DNA from: Bursaphelenchus xylophilus
Taxonomy: Eukaryota > Nematoda > Chromadorea > Rhabditida > Aphelenchoididae
Direction of reading: 5' to 3'
Length of the DNA: 64,000 bases
NCBI GenBank assembly: GCA_904066235.2
Contig: CAJFCV020000006.1
Span: 3,782,001-3,846,000, forward strand
This document shows, piece by piece, positions 1 to 11,862 of the stretch (the stretch's first letter is position 1; each line of letters begins with the position of its first letter). The notes under the pieces were generated by a model. It saw nothing but the letters and a program-made list of their open reading frames with translations, was not told where the DNA came from and made no database searches. Both the position numbers and the translations under genes were made by a program.

Positions 1-3000
1 CGCTTTGCTAGGACTAGCCATCTCCAAATCGACTGGAGATTTGGTGCGCGGCTACAACAGGGCGAGACATTTTCCTGCAACAAATCCACACTATTTTCCC
101 GACGGGCTGATAGGAGAATGGAAAAAAACATGAGTTATAGCAAAACAAACTTGTAAAACAAATAGCATAAGCAAAGTCTGAAGCAATCGTCTATAGATTG
201 CAAAAAAGGAAATAACAAATGCCCTGAGGGTCCAATGAGATTTGTTATTGGACTCTTCCAAGTTTTAATTTACCAAAAATTCCACCAATCCAACCTTCAT
301 CCGCATCATCCCAAACGGTCTCGGATTACTAATGAAAAAGCTCTGGTCTACAACCAAAAACGCCAAAAAAGTAACTGAGACTAATCTCCAATATTTACAA
401 CTTAGACCCGACTATACCCTGAGGCAATTTGGTTGCGGAAATGGGGACTTATATGGCCTTTAATATCCGCCTAAAATCGGGGTATTTCCACGTCCGCAAT
501 GACGTAAAACCAAAGGTTTTTTTCTACTTCTTACTGCAGTAAGTGAAGTCAAAATTATAGCTAATTTGTATGGCTTTGAACTCGGGGTAATTTTTCAAGT
601 TATTTTTAACACTTTCACTTCGAAATTTCCCCCGGAAACAAGAGGATACACCAGTTAGGGCAATATCTAAAATAGGCTGCGGATAACTCGGGAAATAAAT
701 TACCTGGAAAATTGCCTGAGGCTCGACTTCACGGCTTATTAACCCCGGAGAATGGGGTTCTCGGGACTTGGCCATAAATCATGGCCAACACGAGATATGA
801 TGCGTGATATTTGAGGGTTAAGCGGGGAAAATAATAATGATAAGCAAAGCTGAAATAACGGAAACAAGAAATTGAGGGGGCGAAATGGCGGTAAGCTGAA
901 GAATGAATGCGTAGATAACATGTTATGGTATTTGAAAAAACAGAGAAAGGTTGTTTAAATTCTTTATCCCAAGTCGAAAAAAGGGGCAGTTTGGCTGTCA
1001 TAAAAGGCAATACATTGCTTTCTAGTTTAACTGGCCGAGAAATGGCACCAAATACAAAAATAAGATCAAATTTGGTATCAAAAAAACCTGCAGTTAAACT
1101 AAAGGACTTATAAATTTTAACTGATTGGCACTTGGGTTCTCCGCAATCTCATGGCATCCCAGAAAAGTGTTGCAAAAAAAATCCCGAAACTTTTTTTCTC
1201 CTTGAAGATCCTTTTCAACCCCAAGTTTGCATCCATCTTGATTGCTTTTTTCTCTTCTTCTTTTGCGGTTGTAACCGAAATAGTTGATAGATTCTGTTCG
1301 TGGTAGACTTCAGTCACTGCCTATTCCGCCAATCTCCACTAATCTTTTTTTTGTTGCAGTAAGGGCCAAGTTCGGACCTGAAATTTAAAAATAGATAGGA
1401 TTACTGTAAATGGGGCCAACAATATATGTATAAGAGCAGTCGTAAATTTGCGAGTAACAAAATGAAATTTTTTAACAAATGTGCTTTAAGATAAGTTTAG
1501 AGCAATAGCAATGTAAGCTGGGTTTCGGATAAACTCAAATTGTTTTCGGCCATAGGACAAAATTTGTCTTGAGGGATACAGTGGAAAGAATTATTCACAT
1601 CTCGCAAAGTTCACGCCTATCTTGGACCTTGTACAGTGCTAAAGAAAGAATTGGCATGGCCGAAAACGCGTGGTCGAGCGTCATAGCCGAATTTGAATTC
1701 ACCTTATATCTTTGAGGATTGGCTCTTGCGTTCAACTTCAAATTTCAGGGCATAAAACAAAGGGTACAGTCTTCATTTTTCCCCATTATTATCCATGCCT
1801 TTTCAATTTTTCCGTGATATAATGACAAGAAAATAATTTGACATCACCAAAACAGAGGGCTCAAAAGATTTGATCTTTCACTCCGTGACTACAGAGGCTT
1901 TACCAAATCTTTGAAGAACTTTTGAGGCTGAAAACCCTTGCCTCAAATGTTGCTCCTTTCACAAGGAAATGATGATGCGCCGAGCATCCTCATAACAAAG
2001 AATATGCGCCGCTAATTTTATTTCCCAACAACCCCGGGGCGAAAAAACCATTCCTATTTCGGGAGCGTTCGAGATAAACCCCTCCAGGCCTAAAAATACA
2101 ACCGCCCGCTTTTTTGAGACCTCAAGAAAATTTTAAAAAACACTGTAACAATACATGCAATCAACCGACCGTTTTTTGGAGCCGCTTTCGAACGGAAATG
2201 GATGATTGTAGGAGAAGGGGGACAATGGAGAAGCGCAACGGGATCAGATGACATTTCTATATGGCAAATCTGCTTGTCAAAGAATCAGAGGTCATAGTAA
2301 GGAGAGAAAAAAGATTTTTTACTGATCATGGCGTTTAAAGCGAACGCTTGAATAAGAGGACGGTGAGAAATGACAAAAATGTTGGCTCATTATAAAACAA
2401 CATACGGAATGCGATGATATTTGTCGCATGGTGACACAGAAACGACTAAAATCAACTGCCAAATTAGCGTTTTTCTCGCACTGACTCTTCCCTTTCTCTG
2501 CAGTTTTTCGTCTGGAAGAATTGTTGGAAAAAAGGCAAGTGCACGCTAAGGACATTAATATGTCTCGTTGACTATTTATTACGCATGGAAAACTTGAAGA
2601 ATATTGCACATCTTATACGGTAGAATTATAAATCCATCTATTAAATTTTTGAGCCTTCAGCCGCCAATATCTAATAATATTTACTGGCGCTATAGTGCTG
2701 TCAACCCTATTGTCTTTTGACTGCCCCTTCAACTGCTCTGTTCTCTAGAGGATGACTCTGTTTTTTGTCTTATGAGATCACGCAGCCAGTTCAAGGAATC
2801 CGAACCCGAAAAAGTGTAAATAAACTAGCAACACTGTTTGTTTGCCTTCGCCGTTCATGACACTTCCTCTCCACGCTTTCCGACATTGTCCTGATTTTAC
2901 CCCGCAGGGCATTATCCCCGCAACTACCGCCGTTTTAATTGAAAAATCAAAAAAAACGGTGAACCGAGGGAATGTCGTCTCTCAACCGTCTCCCCTCGCC

Positions 3001-6000
3001 CACATCCCGAAAGTATCCTCCCGCACCGTCTTAAGGACGCTACTGGCAGGAGAGGAGAAATTCAGGCCCTCCGGGGAAACAAAATTAATGAGTTTGCTTC
3101 CGGACATTCAGTCAAAAATGAGCGAACCAACGGATGGATATTAGACATAATATCCGGCCAGACAATGATTAGCAGTCTGTTGACAAAAAACGCTACGCAA
3201 GAAGACGTCAGCTCAGCAGCGAATTTGCAACAAATTAAAAGGCCGAGTGGTTATGACAATGACATGTAAAGTAAGTAAAGAGAAGAAGTCTGGGAGCAAA
3301 TGCTTGCAAACGGAGCGCTCAATGAGCACTTTCCGAATACATTAGCATCTTGCTAACGTAACATATTTCGTATAATGCGTTTGTCATGTCAAGAGAATTC
3401 CAGTTCAGGGTTTGCAGAGGATATTCTACGGTCATTGTAGGCGAGACAGAGACACCACAACATTCTGAAAAGAAGCATATTTAACTATATTTATGATTGT
3501 GTTCAATTCATTTTCCTCATTACTATGTAGGGAAAATAATGAGCACTCTGTTGCATCAAAAATCGCATCGCTGCCGAGAAAATGAAAATTTATAAAATTG
3601 CTTTTCATCCCAGCCACATCATGGACGAAGCGACATTGTACTCATTATTTTCCCGACAGACTGATACAGGGAAGTGCTCTTGCGACCCTCTGATCTTCAA
3701 TCAATTTGGCACAAAGTTTAAAGATTAAATTTGCCATAGAGCCTTTTATTGCTGGCGTTTTGCAGAAAGAAGCCAGATTTTTGGGACAAAACTTTAAGAA
3801 AATGTGACATTCTTTTGAGAATTGTGGTGTGAAAAGTTTTACAAATTTTCACAAATACTTCGAAGATAATTTCCACAAAGAAATAGATTTTTTTCAAAAA
3901 CTGACAGAGTTATTGCCAAAAAGTGTAATTAATATCAGCAAAAAAACATATATATTTTTGATCGTAACGCTTTGCATACCCTCTCAGCCACAAACATTGC
4001 GTAATACTAGTCCTTCCGGAAAGTTGAAGGTCTGATTTTGCCGTTTGCGCTGTACGAAAAAAGTCAGGGTAATAGCGACTTAAAAAAACCCTATGGCACG
4101 GTGACAAAATCAAGGAATTGCACACTGCAAAGAAAACTTCTGTTTTCCAACAGTGCGTGTCGCCAAAAATCAGCCCGGCGACTTTCCGGAAAGACCAGTA
4201 TCTCGACTACACTTGTAAAGTGCGAGCCAGCCGCACTTGGAGCACTTCCTCATGAAGAAATCAAACAAAAACATTAAACCAATTTCAGTTTAACGTCTGC
4301 AAAACAAGAAGCCTTATTGGCTGGCAATATTCACAGATATTACATTCATAAATGTTAATGAAGACTAGGAAGAGTGCTCGAAAAGTGCTTGATTGGAAAT
4401 TTACGAATGGACTATATAGTAGTACATATAGTAATATCTCAAAATTGGCCTTTCCATCAGCAAAAGCAGACCTGTCACTGCCGAAAAAAGAGTTATTTTT
4501 GACTCTATTCAATTTTTGAACTGTAAAAAGTCCTTGTTATATTAAAAATTAATCAAATCTCTTCCTTATTCCGTGGCATCCCTTAACAAACCTCTTCAAG
4601 ATTACGGTAGAAGCAAAAAACAAAAAAAAGTAAGAATTTTGGAATAAGAAAGTGGGGGGAAGAAAGAAGTTATCACCGGCATATCCACTTGAATAATTCA
4701 GTATTTGGCGGTGGAACGCCTGAGGGTCTGACAGTGCGGCGACGTCATGCGCGGGTCTCGCTTTTAATCTCATCTCAATTGGGAATTGGAGGAGAGCGAA
4801 TGGGGGGAATTTAACTAAATTCGAAAAAGGATACAAGCCTGTTAAGTTGGAGGAAGTGCGTAATGTTTTGATGAAAGGACTTGCATGGCCTGCGAGGCGT
4901 TGGATCCTTCAAAGCGAGAGGGGGTTATTACTGTAACTTGAGCTTTGTTGGATTAGAAATTCGAAGTATTCGAAGTACTATGAGTTGCAGGGGAGCAAGC
5001 GCTTATTAATGACTAATTTTTCTGTTTTAAACGGGGTAATTGGGCATAAGAGTTAAAGAAATCAACAATAAATGGTAAAAAACGATTCCAAAATCTTCGG
5101 TTCTCTGTATGGCCAGAAGGACCAAGAAAACGATGCCTCGCAGACAGCACAATTATGAATTGCAAAGACACCGCAAATATTTGCATATGAAAGAGGTGGG
5201 AGCTCAAATTTCAACAATCTGTGTTCCATGGTCCCCAAAAAGTAATCTTAATTTGGGATTCACATGCTTTGAAGGCGCTAGCAAGCTGTCTGAAGTCACG
5301 CACTTTGATGTAGAACGGCTGTTACACGTAAATTGAATTACAGTGAAAGACAAAGCTCGGAAAAGAAGAATAGGCTGTCTATCTTCATTTCTAAGGGTCT
5401 AATGTCGGCAAAGATTGTTAGGCATTGCCGCCGGGGGAAGCGAGGGATAAAAATTTCAGAGATCAATAAGTATCCCATGTGAAGCAAAATTGGAAAATTT
5501 GAGGTAGATTTGAGCTTTGTGCGTTAAGAAATTTTGCTTTTTTTCTAAAATGAAGCCTTACTAGGCAAATCAATTTTTGATGACTAAACTTTTTACCAAT
5601 AATATCTTCTATAGCTTACATATCATTTGCAACAGCATCAAAAAGAATTGACAATCATAAAAAATAATTTCGATTGCCTAGTTGATGACTTTACACAATA
5701 GATACGACGACTGTTCAACGGCTTGTAATTCTTTCTCTCAACCCACCAAAACCCACTCCGAAAATCTCAGAAATCACCCTCCGTTCGTCTTCACGCACTC
5801 TGCACGCCCCATAAATCAAATTAACGCGGCGGCCGAAGACCGCGGCGCCGCCGGAATACCTAAAGGAATACCGAAACGAAGCCGCCGGTTTAATAAAGCG
5901 TGAACCGAACTTTTTCGCCTCGAAACAGCAGAATCGTTTCCGGAGGCGGCCGAAGATGCACATACATTCGTGGACGTACACTCGTCTTCGCCGCGCCCTC

Positions 6001-6263
6001 ACTTGTCCCTTTTTTCTCCAACTGAGGGCCTTTTTTGCACGCCACATCAACAATGGGATCCAATTTCCACGGCGAGCAAGAAATGGACCCGAGAGCGCAT
6101 TTCCGGCCAGCGAAATCACTGTCTAGCGGGCGGGGATTTGAGGTAACCCGAGTTTTTAATACGCCATATGTCATGAAGAAAGCAATTAAAGGAGATTTAA
6201 TAAATTTCAAGGGCTGTCTTCTCTCTCAAAAAGATGCTTCGACGGCCCAAGGCTTTCTCTAAA
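1..6263. other. Intergenic region, no supported gene
   Basis: No open frame here has family motifs, and none can be joined to a neighbour by phase-matched splice sites. The stretch holds decayed repeats: a half element at the left edge (about 45-115), a MITE-like sequence at 1495-1720 carrying GGCCGAAAA and GCGTGG motifs shared with the element at 30095-30364, a degraded inverted repeat at 3525-3662, and a repeat at 4005-4160 that recurs at 17435-17560. GC-richer islands lie near 2030-2250, 2840-3140 and 5720-6130. The last is open on both strands but has no recognisable protein. Confidence 0.6.
3525..3662. repeat. Degraded MITE, GTCTGTCGGGAAAATAATG family
   Basis: The right end reads CATTATTTTCCCGACAGAC and the left end GGGAAAATAATG, in inverted orientation. 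The same terminus occurs at 18730-18880 (best copy), at 16285-16312 (single end) and at about 85-113 (right end of a copy cut by the window edge). The internal sequence is poorly conserved. Confidence 0.55.
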
Positions 6264-6961
6264 CAGGAACAGCCCAAGTGCAACGCTCAGCTCTTCCCTA
6301 AAGCTTGCACGCATCTATCTGTCTATATAAGATGCGTATAAAATCCCAAAATTTTTGGCTGTTTATGTGCAGTTGTCCGAAAAAATCAACGATATTTACA
6401 AACCACAGTCAACGAAGAATCAAATCAAAAAAATTGTGAGCTCATGGCTTCATTCAAGGCAGCTCAAACACCACTTTTGGGTCCAGCTCTATGTCTAACT
6501 ATACTTTTATCTAATTTTCGCAGAAAACAAAAAAAACGAGTTTTCCAGGAAATGGAAATCTCCGGAAAACGTCATTTTACAACTCAGTTTACAATCTCCA
6601 AAACAACAAATTTAGAGCCCAAAAAAGCCAATTTTCAAAAACAGTTGGGGATGATATTTTTAGAAAAAAGTTTTTTTTCTCTGTCCGTCTCTCCTCATTA
6701 TACACGTGTCTATTAAAAAGATATTGTTGAATTTCTTGGCAATGCTTGACACATCAATTCCTGAAAATTTTTGCTCGCGCTTGCAGCCGTAGCCGAGATT
6801 TTCAGCGATGTTTGAGTGGGAGTACGCAAAAGGCGGAGTGCGATCGGAGACAAAAATGCTTTTTGACGGTATCTTTGTCAATTTCGCATGGAAAAAAAAT
6901 TGATTTTTTTGTGGAAACATCACCCTCCACAATAACGAAATTTTTCATGTCAAACTTACAG
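6264..6961 (+). repeat. Interspersed repeat, CCCAAGTGCGACGCTCAG family, interrupted copy
   Basis: The left end (about 6265-6292) resembles the terminus of the intact copy at 10079-10529. The section 6745-6960 aligns along its length with 10145-10370, including TCAATTCCTGAAA, GGAAAAAAATTGATTTTTTTGTGGAAACAT-like text and the gagagag/gcacg block. The match stops where the large palindrome begins, so this copy looks interrupted or truncated by that insertion. Confidence 0.5.
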
Positions 6962-9900
6962 AGTGTTACCCACTTCGCGTGTGGGACACTTCGCGTGAGA
7001 CGCTTATCCCACTTCGCGTGCACGCGAAATGGGTTTCACGCGAAGTGGGTAGTCACCGAGGTTCATAGTACCCACTTCGCGTGACTTTCCAAAAATTGCC
7101 GGGGCCCACTTCGCGTGTAATTTTTTTTGTTCGGTGCCCACTTCGCGTGAGATTTGGATTTTCATTGGAATTCACGCGAAGTGTCTCCGGCAAATTTTAA
7201 TCAACAGGACACTTCGCGTGTACCGTATTTCGTTGATTTGCCTGATTTTGGCATTCTGTTTTTGCAGGAATTGTTGCCTTTAGAGTGGTAGGAAAGACTT
7301 TTCACGGTCAGTCCTGAGGTTTTTATGAAAAACTGAACCAGAATGATGTATAAAACATAAAAATCGGCATAGTTTGGCATGTTTTATACATTTTTTACAC
7401 TAAAATAATATAAAATGATTTTTTAGTTTTAAATCTAGAACATGCAGCGAGACTAGTTCGACTTCCTGATGTTTGTCATGCTCCAAGCTTCGCTTAGAAC
7501 CTATAAAACCCGCCGTTTCACCTCCTCCATACACCGGGTTTTGCAGAATAACATGAAGTCATCATGAATAATATAGTTTTACCCCTGGAATTATTTTGTT
7601 GTATACTGCCGTGTTTGAAGGATGGATTTCTTCCTAAAATGGTCTGTCTGACATGTTAAAAGTTTTTACAGGCCCCTTACACGTAAATTGAAGATTTTGA
7701 TTCTTGAAAAAACAAAAAATCATCAAAAATCAAAGAAATATACAAAAGTCCTTATTGTCACACTTAATTCTTCAATTTCTGTGTATTATCTGAATTGCAA
7801 GAACATTTACAACGTTTTTTTACCATTTTTGCCCCCGACTTAGCTTTGGGCGGAACAACATCGTCATGGATAACATCGGGAGCATTTACTAAAATCGCTT
7901 CGAAATCAGTTTAGATGTATCGCAAACACTATAAATCATATATATTCTGATTCCTTAGATTATGCTGAACATTTTGGAGTCAAAATTGGATTTACCATTT
8001 TTTTACCATATAACACTTACTACGGTAAAATTTTGTATAATAATCGGATAGGTCTGAAATTTTGCGTGGAGATGTCTATCTATATGCTAGACAAGTCTGC
8101 CAAATTTCATCCAGATCCACCCAGTAGTTTCTGAGTTATAAACAATTTTATTATTCAAACAGAGGTTTTTTCAACCTTCAAAATCGTGTTTTCAACCTTA
8201 CAGTAACTACTGGGCACATTTTCTAAACCTTATCTCAGCTCAACTTTGATCAATTTTCGATTTTTAAAAAGTAATTGAAGTAATTCGGACACTGCGAACC
8301 ACGTGGCAATATTTATTTTTTGTTCCGGCAGCTCTAAAGTATCGAAAAACACAATGCCAAAAATAGCCAAAATCGCGCGAAATTTGAATGGTTTCAAGAA
8401 CTACGACTGTTGGACGCTGCCAGCAGCTAAACAAACATTTAAAAGGTCAGTTCAAATGATTTGCATATTTTTCCCGTACCAACTTAGCGGTATATTCCAC
8501 TTGTCCAGTCTTGAAATGACACCTAAATTGAAATTGATAAAAAGTGCTTCAGAATGGCAGGAAAAATATAAATTTTTTGGTGGTGGCGCTTGAAGGGTTA
8601 GAAAAGCTGGAAATGTTTTAAAATTGCAAAAAAAGCAATGTAAATTCAAATTTCGCGCGATTTTGGCTATTTTTGGCATTGTGTTTTTCGATACTTTAGA
8701 GCTGCCGGAACAAAAAATAAGTATTGCCGCGTGGTTCGCAGTGTCCGAATTACTTCAATTACTTTTTAAAAATCGAAAATTGATCAAAGTTGAGCTGAGA
8801 TAAGGTTTAGAAAATGTGCCCAGTGGTTACTATAAGGTTGAAAACACGATTTTGAAGGTTGAAAAAACCTCTTTTTGAATAATAAAACTGTTTATAACTC
8901 AGAAACTACTGGGTGGATCTGGATGAAATTTGGCAGACTTGTCTAGCATATAGATAGACATCCCCACGCGAAATTTCAGACCTATCCGATTATTGTACAA
9001 AATTTTACCGTAGTAAGTGTTATATGGTAAAAAAATGGTAAATCCAATTTTGACTCCAAAATGTTCAGCATAATCTAAGGAATCAGAATATATATGATTT
9101 ATAGTGTTTGCGATACATCTAAACTGATTTCGAAGCGATTTTAGTAAATGCTCCCGATGTTATCCATGACGATGTTGTTCCGCCCAAAGCTAAGTCGGGG
9201 GCAAAAATGGTAAAAAAACGTTGTAAATGTTCTTGCAATTCAGATAATACACAGAAATTGAAGAATTAAGTGTGACAATAAGGACTTTTGTATATTTCTT
9301 TGATTTTTGATGATTTTTTGTTTTTTCAAGAATCAAAATCTTCAATTTACGTGTAAGGGGCCTGTAAAAACTTTTAACATGTCAGACAGACCATTTTAGG
9401 AAGAAATCCATCCTTCAAACACGGCAGTATACAACAAAATAATTCCAGGAGTAAAACTATATTATTCATGATGACTTCATGTTATTCTGCAAAACCCGGT
9501 GTATGGAGGAGGTGAAACGGCGGGTTTTATAGGTTCTAAGCGAAGCTTGGAGCATGACAAACATCAGGAAGTCGAACTAGTCTCGCTGCATGTTCTAGAT
9601 TTAAAACTAAAAAATCATTTTATATTATTTTAGTGTAAAAAATGTATAAAACATGCCAAACTATGCCGATTTTTATGTTTTATACATCATTCTGGTTCAG
9701 TTTTTCATAAAAACCTCAGGACTGACCGTGAAAAGTCTTTCCTACCACTCTAAAGGCAACAATTCCTGCAAAAACAGAATGCCAAAATCAGGCAAATCAA
9801 CGAAATACGGTACACGCGAAGTGTCCTGTTGATTAAAATTTGCCGGAGACACTTCGCGTGAATTCCAATGAAAATCCAAATCTCACGCGAAGTGGGCACC

Positions 9901-10082
9901 GAACAAAAAAAATTACACGCGAAGTGGGCCCCGGCAATTTTTGGAAAGTCACGCGAAGTGGGTACTATGAACCTCGGTGACTACCCACTTCGCGTGAAAC
10001 CCATTTCGCGTGCACGCGAAGTGGGATAAGCGTCTCACGCGAAGTGTCCCACACGCGAAGTGGGCTTCCCCCAAACTTACAG
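6951..10082. mobile_element. 3.1-kb foldback element with ACTTCGCGTG subterminal arrays
   Basis: The stretch 6969-8390 is the near-exact reverse complement of about 8645-10064, around a spacer of some 255 bp. Only scattered differences are visible between the 1.4-kb arms. The outer 250 bp of each arm carries about ten copies, in both orientations, of the decamer ACTTCGCGTG. An 11-bp sequence, CAAACTTACAG, lies 7 bp outside each end (6951-6961 and 10072-10082), which may be a target-site duplication. No transposase frame is present. Long arms, subterminal repeats and a 9-11-bp duplication suggest a MULE-like foldback element, but that class is inference. Confidence 0.8.
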
Positions 10083-10529
10083 GGGAAGTACCCCAAGTGC
10101 GACGCTCAGATTTTCTTTAAATTTTACACACACGTCGGGCATCAACTAAATATCAATTCCTGAAAGTTTTAGCTCGCCCTTTGCAAGCGCCACCGAGATA
10201 TCGAACGATTTTTGCCGCCGAGAGAGCACGCTAAACGTGGAGAGCGGTCAGAGAGAAAAGCGCTTTTTGGCCATAACTTTGGTAGTTTCGTGCGGAAAAA
10301 ATTGATTTTTTGTGGAAACATTACCCTTTACGGTAGAAATAGGTATCCAACTTTTCGTGCCGAAATTCGGCAAAAAGTCCTAAATTTTCGCCGACTTTCG
10401 ATCTAAAAATGTCGGCTGTTTCTGCAAAGCACGAGCTAGCATTCTCGCATATATTTTAGAAAAAAATATTCTAAATCTGTGCCAAGTTTCATCAAAATCT
10501 GAGCGTCGCACTTGGGGTACTTCCCCTGT
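10079..10529. mobile_element. Non-autonomous element with 35-bp terminal inverted repeats
   Basis: The left end ACAGGGGAAGTACCCCAAG is matched in reverse complement by the right end at about 10495-10529, and the match runs on through GCGACGCTCAGATTTT. There is no coding capacity. It is the best-preserved member of a family seen again at 6264-6961, 17885-17990, 19060-19430, 40165-40445, 41105-41400, 42285-42545 and 45610-46070. Shared internal words include TCTGCAAAGCGCGAG and ATGAGGAGAGTCG. The sequence from 10540 to 10650 looks like a fragment of another copy. Confidence 0.7.
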
Positions 10530-10649
10530 GAGCGAAAAAGAATAGCATTTTTGAAGACTTTTGATCCAAAAAATTTCGTTTCTGCAAAGCGCGAGTCTCA
10601 CAAAAGCTCACAGAAGCCTCTCACTTGGAGTATTTATTTCCCCTGCCAA

Positions 10650-11645
10650 TCTTAAGGCACCACTCCAAGGCGGAACGGTCTGCGGATAAGTATTTGTTTT
10701 CACCGGAAACTACTCGCCATAAGACAAAAACAATCAAGTTCTGGACTCACTTTAGGCGCGAAGAAAAAGTGCAAATGAATCAAAAAACTGGGCGTAAAAT
10801 ATAATGAATACGATTATTGTGCAGGACAATGAACCCAGACAGTAAACAGTGGGGATATCCTTACGAAATTGCACTTTCAGTCCGTGCTTTGTGTGTTATC
10901 CGTGACAAAAAGCGGATCTGAGTGCAGAAAAAGGTCAAATACTGGCGTTTTATCGCCATAAATAATACCAGGGAAATTTATTTAAGAAAGAGCAAATTTT
11001 TGATGGTAAAAAGCATATTTGGGAAAGACGTAAATCTATTTTTTCCCCGAATCCCCCGCGGCCCGCCGGTTTAATTAATTTCAATGTTTCACGCGAAAAT
11101 AATAAATTCGGCCCGGAAACCATGAATAATATCGGGATTAATTCCCTCGCCTAAAATTAATACATGTTTAGAGAGCGGCCGTTCGCCGGGCGAAGCATTC
11201 GCGGAACGGAATCGGACCCCAACCTATAATATTACACTCGGGTAATCGCCGGGTTTCCCGACGTAATCAGGGGATATCAGATTGTTGAGGGGGAAAATTA
11301 CGGTTTATTTGGCGTTTGCAGACAGTGCAGTTTGTGTAAACCACAGTGCAAGAAACCAAAAAAAGTATTTTGTTTGCTTTTAATGGGTTGAACCTTCTTC
11401 AAGCAATACAGTCAGATTTTGATGAAATTTAGCGCAAAACTGTACCAGTTGCTTTGAAGAAATTTGCATAATTGTTAGCTCTCGCAGAGAAAGTTTGATT
11501 TCAAGGCGAAAAGATACCGTAAATTCCATAGATTTCAGCGTTTCTTAAACTAAAGAAATCGTAGTTTCTTACAAAAGTACGGGTTGAAAAATTCCTATCA
11601 AAAATCAAACTTTGCTTGACGAATTCATAAAGATAGAGCGAAAGA
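10650..11645. other. Intergenic, with a GC-rich island
   Basis: No gene was found. About 11040-11290 is clearly more GC-rich than its surroundings and carries blocks such as GCGGCCCGCCGG and TTAATTAATTTC. Nothing in it translates convincingly. It could be a conserved non-coding or regulatory island, which is a guess from composition only. Confidence 0.3.
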
Positions 11646-11862
11646 CCTGATCCAGTGTAAAAAACGTATCATTTTGCATCCGGGAAGTATCAAAAAATGT
11701 AGCAAAATGCCTCCACCTTCAAGTGAAAAACTTCGTTTCGACGGGCGCGCCCTATCACTCATAAAAACAGCGGTCGCGCTTTTGAAATCGGAGTTTTTTT
11801 CACTTGGAGAGGGAAGCATTTTGCCACATTTTTGATACTTCCCGGAATGCAAAGTGGCACGG
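11646..11862. mobile_element. MITE, GGATCCAGTGGCAAAAAACG-type family, copy 1
   Basis: Arms of about 90 bp in inverted orientation read CATCCGGGAAGTATCAAA on the left and TTTGATACTTCCCGGA on the right. CTTCAAGTGAAAAA and TTTTTTCACTTGGAGA flank a GC-rich loop with GGGCGCGCCC. The outer ends are degraded here, with CCAGTGTAAAAAACG in place of CCAGTGGCAAAAAACG. Confidence 0.8.

Noticed and set aside
5715..6210. Two overlapping minus-strand frames of 134 and 106 codons in a GC-rich island
   Set aside because: The protein is Arg-rich without family motifs. Several frames are open at once, and no splice-linked neighbours are present. Composition explains the openness.
6969..10064. Direct or inverted repeats considered as a CRISPR-like array
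   Set aside because: The decamers are irregularly spaced, in both orientations, within a eukaryotic palindromic transposon. There are no repeat-spacer units.
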